Shown: positions 1 to 11,596, counted from the stretch's first letter. The stretch is DNA of 64,000 bases from Gadus chalcogrammus (GCF_026213295.1 NC_079426.1:20343274-20407273), one strand, 5' to 3'. Made by a program: numbers and translations. The notes: a model not told the origin generated them from the letters alone.

Positions 1-647
1 CCTGGAATATTTACTACAGCGTTTCTACAGCTCGATGCGGTTTCGAAATGACTGGCTTTACGGAGTGCGCCTTATAGTCTTTACGAAGTGCGCCTTACAG
101 TGCGTAAAATACGGTAATTCACTGAGTTCACCAACTAATACCCCTCACTAGAAATGTTGTGTGAAATGATTTTCAAGCAGTCTTGCAATATCATCTTGGT
201 AGATGGAACAGCGAGGTGTCCGATAGGCGGAGATCTAGATCAGCGGGAGTGGCCAGCGAAGCTGTGCATCGTGGTGCATGGTGGGAGTTGTTGTCTTCAA
301 TCCACAAGCACCAAAAAGTCACTTTCTGCCTTTTCTCAGTCAAGACGGCACCAAATTAGAATTTTATTTTATTATTTGACTACATATAGGACCCAATTTC
401 AATACATATTCATGAAACTGGAATATGTATTTAAGAAACTGGAATATGGAACATGTTGGCATCAAACTTGCATCTGTGTCAATGATAGCATCGCCACGTC
501 ATGGACACAGGCTGATAACACCCAAGCGGAGGGAGCCCCAGCCCCCCCCCCTGTACTGATAGTAGTCCTGAGTATTACTGAGACAAAAAAGGGTTCAGCC
601 GTAGACAAAGTATAAAGGACGTTTCACATAATCTGCTGAACCCAAGG
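1..647. other. Leading stretch with no gene
   Basis: No credible gene is seen. Bases 60-115 carry two imperfect repeats of a gcgccttatagtc-like motif that end in an aaaatacggta-like string. The same kind of motif occurs near 18990-19020, so this is probably the end of a dispersed repeat. The open frame at 154-615 has no recognisable domain and low-complexity composition, and is not called. Confidence 0.4.
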
Positions 648-1748
648 TTGCCTACGTCAAAACATGGCAACTTTTGCATTCCTGCTGTAACCACTAAGAG
701 AGTAAACAAAGGGAAACTTAGACACACTGCTAACCTCACAAATCTCATACATATTGCCTCCAAACCAAAGACAACCTTAAAGCCTATCAACAACACCATC
801 AGGATGGGTCTACTTAATGTTAGGTCTCTTAATAACAAATCATTTTTAGTTAATGATTTTATTACCACCTCTAAACTGGATTTTATGTTTTTAACTGAAA
901 CATGGCTGGAACAAAATAACAGTGCAACCGTTCTGATAGAGACAGCTCCTCCCAACTATATCTTTTTTGATGCATGTAGATCTGGAAAAAGAGGTGGAGG
1001 GGTTGCTGTTATATTTAAAAATGTTTTTCAGGGGAAACAGATGTTATTTGGTGATTTTCCATCATTCGAATACCTTTGTGCTGTATTGAAATGCTCCCCC
1101 AGAGTTCTATTAATTATTTACAGGCCACCCACATACTCTGCACATTTTTTCGATGACTTCACAGAATTATTGTCTAGCATCTCCACAGACTTTGACTGTC
1201 TAGTTATAACTGGTGACTTCAATTTTCATACTGATGATTAGAAAGACAAGTGTGCAAAAAAACTTTTTACCATTTTGGACACATTTGAACTGTCTCAACA
1301 TGTGAAAGAGTCTACTCATTGTAAGGGGCACACTCTAGACCTGGTTATCACAAAGGGCCTCAATGTTTCTGATCTCTCTGTGACTGATCCTTCCTTGTCT
1401 GACCACTTTTGTGTTTTCTTTAATATATATTTTATTCCCGACATGCAGACAAAATCAAATACTGTCAAAAAACGGTATATCAATGAAGAATCTTATGTAC
1501 TTTTTAAAAAGGCCATCTCCTTACTACCACCTCTCAACCCATGTTCTGCTGATGATCTTGTAGAAAACTCTAATTTGAAAATTTTGAAAGTCATGGATGT
1601 CATTGCACCTTATAAGGTTAAAACGATTTCTGGAAAGCAAAAGGCACCCTGGAGAAAAGCTGCTTCTGTAACAGCACAGAAAAAAGAATGCAGGAAGGTT
1701 GAACGCATCTGGCGTAAAACAAAACTTCATATCCACCATGATATCTAC
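648..1748 (+). mobile_element. L2-like LINE, endonuclease part (broken)
   Basis: Plus-strand reading gives an apurinic-type endonuclease of a non-LTR retrotransposon. It begins near LLNVRSLNNKSF and runs through LTETWLEQ, GGGVAVIF, IYRPP, ITGDFNFH, GHTLDLVITKG and LSDHFCVF, which are the conserved blocks of the exonuclease/endonuclease/phosphatase fold. An in-frame stop follows GDFNFHTDD at about 1241, and the frame continues to about 1745. The block order and the near-identical second copy at 5830-6690 support an L2/CR1-superclade element of the fish L2/Maui kind. The host copy is cut at 1748 by a hAT-type insertion and resumes at 2371. It is non-functional. Confidence 0.8.
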
Positions 1749-2370
1749 TGGTGATGCGTGGGTCAGGTTTTTTTAACACCCGCCCCAACCCAACCAGTTA
1801 GGAGATCTGAACCGCCCCGCCCAGCCCGCAAAAATATGCGCAGATAATGACCCAAACCCGACCCAACCCGAGAAAAAAAATCGTGTTCTGAATGAGCTTG
1901 TGTGGAGGAAGGCTTGTTAGGCTGTGGAGCCGACCCACGGCATGAATGCTGAAGTAGGTTCGATGTACCTGTTTTATGCCCGTCGTATTTGTACAGAATC
2001 TCACACTCAAAGCAGACAACGTAGTCTGTAACGGTGTCATCGGACAAGACGACGCTTCCAAATTCTTCCCAAACCTTGCTTTTTTGGCCTTTTTTAACTT
2101 TTCTCTAATCAAGTTAGCCATGTCTTCATCGGAGATCTCTAAGAGGTTTTGGCGGTGTAAACAACTACGGATACCATATAGGGAAAAACAATTTGATTAA
2201 GCATGTGGAACGCTGCCGCCTGGTGGTCGTTGATTGAGAATTAGTGATTTCAGACTTTGACCCAAACCCGCCCGCAACCGCAATATTTTATAAATATCAA
2301 ACCCAAACCCGCCCGACCCACGGGTGACCCGTGGGTGTCCGCGGGTCACGGGTCGACCCGCGCATCACTA
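1749..2370. mobile_element. Non-autonomous hAT-type element with BED-finger relic
   Basis: The 622-bp insert splits the LINE. The 8-bp target duplication atatctac is exact on both sides (1741-1748 and 2371-2378), and removing the insert rejoins the LINE reading. The ends are inverted repeats: tggtgatgcgtgggtc on the left and the complement of tagtgatgcgcgggtc on the right. On the minus strand, two overlapping frames around 1880-2110 together read like a BED zinc finger (VVCFECEILY followed by GTSNLLQHSC), with a frameshift between them. The element is therefore probably a deletion derivative of a BED-type hAT transposon. Confidence 0.75.
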
Positions 2371-2772
2371 ATATCTACAAAGAGAGCCTCCGTGCCTACA
2401 ATTTAGACTTAAAAAGTGCTCGAGAAACATTTTTCTCCAATATCATTAAAACCAATACTTATAATGCAAAAACCCTATTTGCAACTGTTGACAGACTGAC
2501 CAACCCCCCAACACAAATTCCACCTGATCTCCATTCCACGCAGAAATGCAATGAGTTTGCAGCTTTTTATACTGATAAAATTGGAGGCATCAGACACGCC
2601 ATCAATATCTCCACTTCAAACAAAAATGTTGGACTACCACCCTGTTCAGGCAAAAGTAATGTGGTAGGGATGGCATGCTTTAATGTTATAGACTCTAAAA
2701 CTCTTGTGGAAACTATTACACAACTAAAGCCATCCACCTGTTGCCTTGATTCTTTACCTACCTGCCTAAAAG
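2371..2772 (+). mobile_element. L2-like LINE, linker between endonuclease and RT
   Basis: This continues the LINE interrupted at 1748. The translation (YKESLRAYNLDLKSARETFF, then LTNPPTQIP, NEFAAFYTDKI) matches the equivalent linker of the second L2 copy near 6770-6960. The element ends near 2772, before the reverse transcriptase, at a short TTGCC repeat, so this copy is truncated at its 3' end. Confidence 0.65.
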
Positions 2773-2773
2773 G

Positions 2774-2799
2774 TTGCCTTGCCTTGCCTTGCCTTGCCT
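2774..2799. repeat. (TTGCC)n short tandem repeat
   Basis: About five perfect ttgcc units lie exactly at the truncation point of the upstream LINE. Confidence 0.8.
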
Positions 2800-3599
2800 C
2801 CACCGGTGAAATGCTCCTTTAAGCCCCTTCAGTGGGAAGCAAGACACCTTCGCTGCGTGTCGCTGTCCTGTTCGCCCTGTCGGGGCTTATTTTCCCGATA
2901 ATGACCGGCATTCTATACATTATCCCGTACTTATTACACGGCTCTTCTCAATGCTGTTGACTACATTCGTATTCGGTTGCTAAGCGACTTCAACGACTAT
3001 GGCGAATTATTTCTCTACTGATCAACGCTACGAATGATAACAAATACATTGGAAAAAGACACACTGTGTGAAGTTATTTTTTCGATTTGGCAAGTAGCAA
3101 TTACTAATAATACCAATACTCTTTGGCAGGGATGATGAGGCATCAGACAATCAAGTCATTTTAGCCTGAATACATTTAACCTGCTCTGAAACACCAGAGC
3201 AGGTTGCTAGTAGGCCTACCATGGACAGTATCAGAACGATAACCTGTTTAACTAAATGGATGTGGTAGGCTACACCACGGGATACATCTGCAGACCACTG
3301 CCACATAAATAAAGGTAAGACACAATATTTATTGCTTAAGATTTGCTGGTGCTGTGGCGAGGTCTTTTGTGTTTTCTGCACTCAAGTCGTCGGCTGTTTT
3401 AACTTGCAATTGATAGTCGGTGGAGTCAGTCTCTTGTTGACACAAAGTGACTTTTGTGAAAATTATATAAAAAAAAAAAACATGAATGAGACATAGAGAG
3501 TAAGCAAGTGGTATAAATATTGGTTGGATGTTTTCGAGACATATATTGTTTATTTCAGGGATTTTCACAGCGTCTTGACGGGGAATAAATTATGCTCAG
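2800..3599. other. No gene; unclassified repeat-like sequence
   Basis: No coding similarity is recognised. Bases 2830-3060 look like an old dispersed element (phrases such as ccctgtcggggcttattttcccgat), but I cannot assign a family. The minus-strand frames at 3151-3568 carry no domain. Confidence 0.35.
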
Positions 3600-3740
3600 G
3601 GCCGGCTTGCAGACGCCTCGCGGCCGCTCACAACTGTGGGCCGGTCCAACTGACTTCGCAGGCCGCTACACAATTGTGGGCCGGCCCACCTGAACTCGCT
3701 GGCCGGCCGGCCGACCGGGAAATCTCCCGATCGTCCCGAC
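3600..3740. repeat. GC-rich tandem duplication (~41-bp unit)
   Basis: Two diverged copies of a unit beginning ggccgct(c/a)acaa start at 3621 and 3661, followed by a ggccggccggccg run. The stretch is strongly GC-rich compared with its flanks. Confidence 0.5.
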
Positions 3741-3853
3741 GGCCACTCCGCCTCTGCGCCCCACTACATATGTTTCATTCACATTAGAGTGGAGGTCATT
3801 CAACCGCAAAGCGCATATCTAACCTCAATTGTTTGGCTATCGTGCTTGCCTGC

Positions 3854-3983
3854 ATGGTTTGCGCTTGGGCCAAGTCCTCCCATCAACCTCCTGCTGGTCT
3901 GTTACGCCCCCTTCCTGTTCCTGGTCGGCCCTGGTCTCACATTGGCCTTGATTTTGTGACTGGTCTTTCTCCCTCTATAGAGG
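3854..3983 (+). pseudogene. Ty3/gypsy integrase fragment (zinc-binding to core junction)
   Basis: Plus-strand translation reads [20 protein letters not shown] followed by [16 protein letters not shown]. This is the characteristic join between the H2C2 zinc domain and the catalytic core of gypsy integrases, with the first core Asp in LDFVTG. The frame is lost near 3983, where L2 LINE sequence begins. The rest of the integrase resumes at 11812, so one gypsy element seems to have been split by the LINE, with about 80 core residues missing. Confidence 0.7.
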
Positions 3984-3992
3984 GAGAAAGAC
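3963..3992. repeat. 30-bp perfect palindrome at gypsy/LINE junction
   Basis: The sequence from gtctttctccctcta to its exact reverse complement is centred on ctatag (about 3977/3978) and spans the gypsy-LINE boundary. It may be a junction by-product of the insertion. Confidence 0.85.
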
Positions 3993-5542
3993 AACCTCTC
4001 TCTCTCTGACAGCAGCTGCTCGCTCCACCTTCCCTCTGTCGCCTGGAATTTATTAGATTTTAATGGCTAAATCAGATTTCCCAGAAGGATAAATAGCATG
4101 GCAACAACCTCTGAGGACTCATTACTCAACCAAGCTACAAAGACAATAATCCATCTAAAAAATGAAATTCAAAAACTCACTGACACACAAAAATAAGCTC
4201 TCCTGTCCGGCCTCATGGATGTAGCTGCCAGGCAATCCAAGCGGCTGGCATCCTTCACTGCTAGCATGCAGGACACGGTACACTGGGATCCCGCCAACTA
4301 TTCCCAGTCCTGTTCCCCACCGCACATACGTGGGCATCCAAGGAAATTAGCGGAGGCTAGTGAGGCATCACCACCTAGCCTGGAAACCTTAAACCGCTTT
4401 GCACCGCTACCTATTGATGATCCTCCGGCGCCGTCCTCTTCCCGGGCTGTTGGCTCCACGGATGGTGACCTTTCCGGCCTGGCCCTCCATCAGTCGAGTG
4501 CAGATCCGCGGACGTCGGCTCCTCCACTGGCCTCGACTCACCATCAGCTGACGACGCCTCGCCTCCATCAACTCAGCCGGGCACATCGAGTGCCGTTGCA
4601 ACGATGAATGCCCCTCCACTGCCCACCCTGGATCGAGCGACTTCAAAATCCGCTACACAGCCAGTGAAACCACCACCCGGCTTCCGACCCTCGCTGCAAC
4701 TCACGGCTGGACAAGCTGACACCTGTCCAGGTGCCAGTGTGAACCCCTTTTCCACTGGGTCTGCAGCAAATCGGTCATCCTCTCGCCGGTCGCTCCTGAA
4801 GGAGGCCGTCGTTCGCAAGCTCTCTCTGTATCAGATGCCGCTGAACACATCACCAGCCAGCCAGCCAGAGACCCCAGCCGGGGTCCTCCTCAATCGGGAT
4901 CAACTGGTGTTCGGTGTGGGGAGTCCTCCACCCAGCAGCTGGCCGTGCCTTCTCTGTCGGGTGCCTCGTCGGATGGGGGCAGTGGGCTCTCTTCTTCAGG
5001 TGAGGGCTTTCAGCCGACACCGTTTCCTCCAACTACCCTCATAATCGGCGACTCTATTACCAGGCATCTGCGCTTTGTGAACGTTATCACGCGTTGTTTG
5101 CCAGGCGCCTTGGTAACTGATGTCCTGGTTAAGCTCCTGGAAATGCTGCCTTCTCTTCTCTTCATCTTCAATCACTAGGATTATTGTCCATGTCGGGTCA
5201 AATGACTCTGCCCGTTGTAAATCAGAGCCCATGAAAAATGATTTTAATGCTCTCATTGGCTTCCTTAGGCAGTGTGGCAAAACTGTTTTTATCTCTGGGC
5301 CAATTCCTCTACTAGGACACGGCGACGAACGTTTTAGTAGACTTTTAAGCTTAAACACTTGGCTGTGGGCCACTTGCTGGGGAAACAACGTGGGATTTAT
5401 TGACAATTTCGATGCATTTTGGAATAGAGAGTCACCCTACTCGAGGGATGGTTTGCATCCAAGCGCAAAGGGCTCAAGCGTGTTAGCGGCAAACTGTCGC
5501 TACACAGCGACACACCATCACCATGTCCGTCTCCGAGAATGA
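3984..5542 (+). pseudogene. L2-like LINE 5' region and ORF1 with SGNH esterase domain
   Basis: ORF1 of an L2/CR1-type LINE. A proline/serine-rich N-terminal part (4215-4900) is followed at 5038-5530 by an SGNH-hydrolase-like esterase domain. The visible blocks are LIIGDSITRHL (block I Ser), IIVHVGSND (block III Asn) and SRDGLHPSAKG (block V Asp-His). A frameshift near 5150-5175 separates block I from block III, so the domain is broken. Esterase-bearing ORF1 proteins are known in L2 and CR1 LINEs, where they are thought to aid membrane or RNA interaction during retrotransposition. Confidence 0.7.
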
Positions 5543-5572
5543 CTACCTCCGTCGGCCACCCAGCCATTTCCG

Positions 5573-6694
5573 ATGGAGTCGGCGACCCCACCGCAGCCTG
5601 CAGCCACCGCAGCCTGCAGCCTCCACCGTCCCCTACTGTCCCAAACCTTTGCCGCTAGCGCCTCCCACCGTTTCGCTCAGAGACACGTTCCCTTATCGTC
5701 GAACATCCCTGTGATGATCGGACACCGAAGGACTATGATGCGCACAGCTCGCAAAGTGAATCTCTCAAACCTGCTCTCCACATCACTTCAGCTGCAAAAT
5801 AACTCACAAGAGTCGGCCCCGGCTCGCACTGTGAAGCTAGCTCTCTTGAATGTTAGATCACTTGCAAATAAGTCATTTCTGATAAATGATCTCATCTCCA
5901 CACATGACCTTGATTTCCTGCTATTAACTGAAACATGGCTAAATGAAGCAAATAGTGCTGTCACCCTCATTGAGTCCGCTCCTCCTAACTTCGATTTTCT
6001 GTCGTCTTTTAGAGAATCAAAGAAGGGGGGAGGTTTAGCCACAATATTCAAAACTTTGTTTCAATGTAAACAATTATGTCATGGTAAATTTTCATCATTT
6101 GAGTATATGTGTGTCCTAATTAAGGGTTCCCCTCGGATTCTTACGGTGACCATCTATAGACCCCCCAAACAGTCTGAAAGAGCTTTTATAGATGAATTTA
6201 GTGATCTCCTGTCAATCATATGTGTTGAATTTGACTGTCTAATCATCTCAGGAGATTTCAATTTGCATATGGACAAATCAGACAACATATACACCAAAGA
6301 TTTCCTTGCTCTATTGGACACTTTCAGTCTTACCCAGCATGTCCAAGGCCCCACACACTCCCATGGTCACACTCTTGACCTTATCATCACAAAGGGTCTC
6401 AGTGTCTCAGTGACAATCAAAGATTTAGCCCTATCTGACCATTTCTGTTTATTTTCTGATATATCTATGTCCCCCTGTATTCAGAGTAGCTGTATAATGA
6501 CTGGAAGGAGGATCATAAATGAAAACACAGCAGCTCTCTTTGAACAAGCTCTCATACAAACTCCAGATTTCCCCACCTCTGGTGATTCTGTGAATGATCT
6601 ATTGGAACTTTTTAATGCAAAAATGGAATTCATCATGAATGATGTTGCCCCTCTTAAACTTAAGTCAATTACCAGCAAACCCTTAAACTCATGA
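5573..6694 (+). pseudogene. L2-like LINE ORF2, endonuclease domain
   Basis: This 373-codon frame holds an intact-looking endonuclease: LALLNVRSLANKSFLINDL, LLTETWLNE, KKGGGLATIFK, VTIYRPPK, IISGDFNLHMD, HGHTLDLIITKG, LSDHFCLF. It ends at a stop after KPLNS, and the linker to the reverse transcriptase continues in broken frames. It is better preserved than the copy at 648-1748 and lies in the same orientation, downstream of its ORF1 at the spacing expected for a full-length element. Confidence 0.75.
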
Positions 6695-7538
6695 GAAGAG
6701 AGTGTAGGAAAAGTGAAAGAAAATGGAGGTAAAATAAACTTCAAGTTAACCTACAGATCCATAAAGAGAATCTCCGCAAATACAATTTTGAGGTATGTAA
6801 GGCTAGGCAATCTTATTTCTCAGATCTAATAAACAACAACATAAATAATACCCGTACATTATTCCTGATGGTTGGAAAGCTAACAGATCCTCCCTCCAAA
6901 CTGCCCTCAGAACTGCTCTCAAGCAAGTCATGTGATGAATTTGCCTCATTTTTTAAAAGCAAAATTGAGAACATCAGATCAAACATTGGTTCTCAATTAC
7001 AGTTTGCTCATTGTCCAGAACTTGCCATCCTAAGGGATAACAATCCCCTCATGTCAGAGTTCAGTCTGATAGACATTAATACACTAGAAAAAACTTTAAA
7101 AGCCTCATCTCCTCCACCTGCAGTCTAGACACAATCCCTACAAACTTTTTTAAAAATATTTTTCATCTACTATCGGACAGTGTACTCCAAATTGTGAACT
7201 TGTCACTTCAGTCAGGAATTTTCCCTGAATCCCTGAAAATGGCTGTTGTAAAGCCCCTGCTCAAGAAGAAAAGCCTAGACCCATCAGTATTGAATAACTA
7301 CCGACCCGTATCCAACTTGCCCTTTATTGGGAAACTTATTGAGAAAGTGGTTTTTAATCAGTTGAATGATTTTTTAACAGCAAATTGCTGCCTTGATCCG
7401 TTTCAGTCAGGCTTCAGGGCCAATCATAGTACTGAAACAGCTCTTATAAAGGTCCTGAATGACATACGTCTCAACTCAGACTCTGGTAAAACTTCAGTGC
7501 TTGTATTACTGGACCTAAGTGCAGCCTTTGATACAATT
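6695..7538 (+). pseudogene. L2-like LINE ORF2, linker and N-terminal reverse transcriptase
   Basis: Frames at 6868-7128 and 7194-7538 carry the linker (VGKLTDPPSK, CDEFASFFKSKIE) and the start of the reverse transcriptase. The RT blocks are [54 protein letters not shown] and [12 protein letters not shown]. The last holds the first catalytic Asp. Stops at about 7128 and frameshifts near 6740 break the frame. The RT is cut after AFDTI by a Rex1-like LINE, and the L2 reading resumes with DHSIL at 10724. Confidence 0.75.
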
Positions 7539-8120
7539 TGATACAATACAACATCGTTGCCATGGCGCCGCGGATGGCAGCCTCGGTACTTCGCTCTCTA
7601 GTACTTTGTTTGTTTTTGTCAGTTTATTATGTTTTCGGTGGTATTTCACCAGCAACCTTTTCCAGAGAGGAGCTCTTAATCATCCGGCATACCTCTTCAG
7701 GATTTTTTTCTCCAGTTTTCACTAACTCAGCAAGTTTTATTGAAATCCTGGTCGGAGGAGCAACGGTTCTCCTTGGAATCTGCCGGAGACGCAGACGGGG
7801 GAAACGAGCAGGAGCGCTTGTGAAATTAAGGAAGCGGGGACTACGCACCTCGCTTCCAGCCATTCACCTGGCAAACGTCCGGTCCCTGGTAAATAAGATG
7901 GATGAGCTGTAGCTTCTCAATCAAACCAACTCGGACTTTTACAGATCCGCTGCCCTGTGTTTCACCGAAACCTGGCTCTGTGAACGCATCACGGAAAGCG
8001 CACTTCAGCTGCCCGGTTTCCAACTCATCCGGGCGGACCGCAACACAGAGCTTTCGGTGAAAACGAAAGGCGGAGGAATTCTGCTTCTACTTAAACGTTG
8101 GTTGGTGTACAGATGTTACA

Positions 8121-9317
8121 GTGCTGGAAAAGACGTGTAGCCCTCACTTAGAGTCTCTCTTCATAAACTGTAAACCCTTCTATTCTCCGCGGGAGTTCTC
8201 CTCATTTGTTATGGTTGGTGTTTACATACCACCACAAGCGTGCGTCGCAGACGTGCTGCAACAGCTGGCCGACCAGATAATGGACATAGAGAAAAAACAC
8301 CCGGACTCTCTCGTTATTATTATTGGGGATTTTAACAACGCCAAACTCAACCAGGAACTCCCTAAATACAGACAGCATATCAAGATTCCCACCAGAGACA
8401 ATAACACACTGGACCACTGTTACACAGTCTTGAAGGACGCCTATCGCGCTGTTTCCCGGGCAGCTCTAGGACTCTCCGACCACTGTCTGCTTCATCTCAT
8501 CCCAACCTACAGGCAGAAACTAAAAACTTCTAAACCTGTGGCAAAGACTTTAAAAAAATGGACAAGGGAATCAAAGCTGGAGTTGCAGGCTTGCTTTGAC
8601 TGCACCAACTGGAGCATTTTTGAAGCTGCAGCTACAGACCTAAACGACCTCACGGACACTGTAAAATCTTACATCCGTTTTTGCGAGGACCTCTGTGTGC
8701 AGACCAAGACCTTCTGCACATACAACAACAGCAAACCTTGGTTCACTCCTAATCTTTGGAAGCTGCGTCAAGCTAAAGAGGAGGCCCATAGTAGTGGGGA
8801 CCGGGACCTATATAAGCAGGCCCGGAACAAGTTGACAAAGGAGATCAAGGTAGCCAAAATAAGCTACAGTGAGAAACTAAGATATAGCCTCTCCGCGAAT
8901 GACCCTGCATCAGTTTGGAAAGGCCTGCAACAAATTACAAACTACAAGAGACCATCCCCCCACCCTGCAGGAAATCCCAGACTGGCAGACGACCTGAATG
9001 ACTTTTACTGCAGGTTTGAAGAGCACCCATTGTCACACCCCTCACGCACAAATGGTTTTCCCTCATCACCCATCCCCCTCCCCCCACCTGCACTAACTAT
9101 CTGCGAGAAGGAAGTGTGCCGGCTCTTTCAGAAGCAGAAGATCAAGAAGGCTCCAGGACCTGATGGTGTGTCCCCCTCTTGTCTGCAAGTCTGTGCTGAA
9201 CAGCTGGCGCCAATCTTCACGCAGATCTTTAACTGGTCCCTGGAGCTGTGTGAAGTGCCCTCCTGCTTTAAATGCTCCACCATCATCCCAGTCCCCAAAA
9301 GGGACAGGACTAAATGA
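8121..9317 (+). pseudogene. Rex1-like LINE endonuclease C-terminus to RT N-terminus
   Basis: This is the longest surviving frame (398 codons) of the Rex1-like element. It contains the end of the endonuclease (VVGVYIPPQ-like MVGVYIPPQA, VIIIGDFNNAKL, NTLDHCYTVLK, LGLSDHCLLHLIP) and then a long basic linker with KPWFTPNLWKLRQAKEEA. The RT entry motif [20 protein letters not shown] and PVPKRD follow. The ATG at 8121 is not a natural start, because the endonuclease begins in other frames near 7860. The frame ends where a frameshift moves the continuation ([11 protein letters not shown]) to another frame. Confidence 0.7.
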
Positions 9318-10203
9318 CTACAGGCCTGTCGCCCTGACGTCTGTGGTCATGAAATCCTTTGAGAGACTGGTGTTGAGCCACCTGAAGGACATTATAGGTC
9401 CCCTGCTGGACCCCCTGCAGTTTGTCTACAGGGAAAACAGGTCAGCGGATGATGCTGTCAACATGGGACTGCAATACATACTGCACCACCTCGACTACCC
9501 AGGGACGTATACCAGGATCCTGTTTGTGGACTTCAGCTAGGCGTTCAACACCATCGTCCCTGAAATCCTTCATCAGAAGCTCACCCAGTTCGAAGTGCCT
9601 GTCACCACCTGTCAGTGGATCATCAGCTTCCTGATTGACAGGCAGCAGCATGTCAGACTGGGGAGCATCTCTTCCAAAACCCGGTCCATCAGCACTGGCG
9701 CCCCACAGGGGTGTGTCCTCTCCCCGCTGCTCTTCTCCATCTACACCAATGACTGCACCTCAAAGAACCCGTCCGTAAAAACTCCTGAAGTTTGCAGATG
9801 ACACCACCGTCATTGGTTTGATCCAGGATGGTGATGAGTCTGCTTTTAGACAGGAGGTGGAACAGCTGGTCCAATGGTGCAGTCAGCACCACCTGGTGTT
9901 AAACCACAACAAGACTGTGGAGATGACAGTGGACTTTCGGAGAAGTCCCCCCCCACTCCCCCCCTCACCATCCAGAACGACACAGTGTCCACTGTCGATT
10001 CCTTTAGGTTCCTAGGTACAACCATTTCACAGGACCTAAAATGGTGTCCCCACATTTACTCTGTCCAGAAAAAGGCCCAGCAGAGGTTATACTTCCTGCG
10101 ACAACTAAGGAAGTTGAATCTGCCTAAAGAGCTGCTGACCACCTTCTACTCAGCCATCATCCAGTCTGTCATCTGCACCTCGATCAATGTCTGGTTTGGG
10201 TAA
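9306..10203 (+). pseudogene. Rex1-like LINE reverse transcriptase core
   Basis: The RT continues with [36 protein letters not shown] and ILFVDFS. A TAG stop at about 9538 is followed by AFNTI, then GAPQGCVLSPLLFSIYTND. An extra base near 9785 shifts the frame before the catalytic LKFADDTTVIG, so the two Asp residues survive but are out of frame. The thumb and C-terminal part (FRFLGTTISQDLKW, QQRLYFLRQLRKL) follows. The minus-strand frames here are shadows. Confidence 0.75.
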
Positions 10204-10723
10204 GCCACTAAACGGGACAGGGCCAGACTGCAACGGACAATACGGGCTGCGGAGAAAATCATTGCAGCTGACCTTCCCACCATTGAGGACCTGTACCAGT
10301 CCATGGTCAGGAAAAGGGCAACAAGAATCGCCCTAGATCCCTCACATCCTGGTCACAAAATGTTCAACCTCCTTCCCTCGGGCAGGCGATACAGGGCACT
10401 GTTTGCCAAAACCAGCAGACACAAAGTCAGCTTCTTTCCCCAAGCAGTCTCTCTGTTGAACGCTCAGAATTATCCCCCTCCCTCTATTTTATTATTATAA
10501 TTATTATTATTTATTGTATTGTATTGTTATTCCGTTTATTTATATTTTTTAATTTATTTTTTTGTACTGTTTTCTGTTTTTCTCTTTTTTAGATATTAAC
10601 AATAGGTTAAATGTTGTGTGTTGTGTAGGTTGTGTTGTACATAGAGAGCTAAGGGACCGAAGTCAAATTCCTCGTTTGTTCGCAAACCTGGCCAATAAAG
10701 CTGAATCTGAATCTGAATCTGAA

Positions 10724-11596
10724 TTGATCATAGCATACTCCTACGCCAATTAGAACATGGGGTTGGACTTTCAGGCAGAGTAATCAATTGGCTGAAGTCC
10801 TATCTGCAGGAGAGAACTTTCTTTGTTGCCCTTGGTAACTACACCTCAGCTCTAGCACCCTTGGCGTCAGGTGTCCCAAAAGGGTCAATCCTGGGGCCAC
10901 TTCTTTTTAATCTCTACATGCTCCCACTGGGTCAGATTATAAAGAACACTCAGGTTTCATATCACAGCTACGCACACTACACACAACTTTATTTAGCCCT
11001 GTCACCCACTGATAAGGATCCCCTTGGCTCACTATGTGACTGCCTAGACCAAATAAATAGTTGGTTGTCACAAAACTTTTTACAATTGAACAAAGAGAAG
11101 ACTAAAGTCATTTTATTTGGGAGGAAGGATGGAAAAGACAAAAATGGCTACACTTTTTAGGGCAAAGGGGTTTGAAGTTAGGACTAAGGTCGGAAACCTT
11201 GGAGTCATAATCGATAGCGACCTCAACTTTGACAATCATATGAGAGCTGTAACTAGGACATCTTTTTATCACCTGAAAAATATTGCCAAGCTGAGAGACC
11301 TTATGTCCCAGTCTGACCTGGAAAAGCTTGTCCATGCTTTTATTTCAAGCCGGCTAGACTACTGCAACGGTCTCTTCACAGGACTCCCAAAAAAGACCAT
11401 TAAACAACTTAAATTAGTTCAAAATGCTGCAGCACGAGTGTTAACAAAGACCAGCAAAAGAGAGCATATCACCCCTATACTGAAGTCCTTGCATTGGCTG
11501 CCAGTTTATTTTAGAATACATTTTAAAGTACTGCTACTGGTTTTTAAAGCATTACATGGAATGGGGCCAATTAACCAGTGGTCCCCAATTAACCAG
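10724..11596 (+). pseudogene. L2-like LINE reverse transcriptase C-terminal half
   Basis: This resumes the L2 RT after the Rex1 insertion: DHSILLRQLEHGVGLSGRVI, NWLKSYLQERTF, SGVPKGSILGPLLFNLYMLP. The catalytic box then reads SYAHYTQLYLAL, where the family has YADDTQ. The thumb (NLGVIIDSDLNFDNHMRAV), FISSRLDYCNGLFTGLP and LHWLPVYFRIHFKVLLLVFK follow in a second frame from 11117. The reading ends near 11596. Loss of both catalytic Asp residues plus a frameshift makes it inactive. Confidence 0.8.

Larger units (their letters stand above)
7539..10723 (+). mobile_element. Rex1/CR1-like LINE inserted in L2 reverse transcriptase
   Basis: A nearly full-length non-LTR element of about 3.2 kb. It has a 5' region starting near 7540, an endonuclease (LANVRSLVNKMDEL, CFTETWL), a reverse transcriptase and a 3' end of polyadenylation-like aataaa plus (gaatct)n at about 10693-10723. 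That hexamer tail is typical of Rex1-like fish LINEs. Removing the insert restores AFDTI-DHSILL in the host L2; only aatt is shared at the two edges, so any target duplication is about 4 bp. Stops and frameshifts (at about 7910, 8140, 9538 and 9785) show it is inactive. Confidence 0.8.

Noticed and set aside
154..615. 153-codon plus-strand frame
   Set aside because: No domain, low complexity, and repeat-like ends nearby; no splice or promoter context.
575..955. 126-codon minus-strand frame and similar minus frames opposite LINE coding sequence (e.g. 5788-6051, 6481-6744, 4996-5406)
   Set aside because: They are antisense shadows of L2 ORF1/ORF2, where the plus strand has the conserved motifs.
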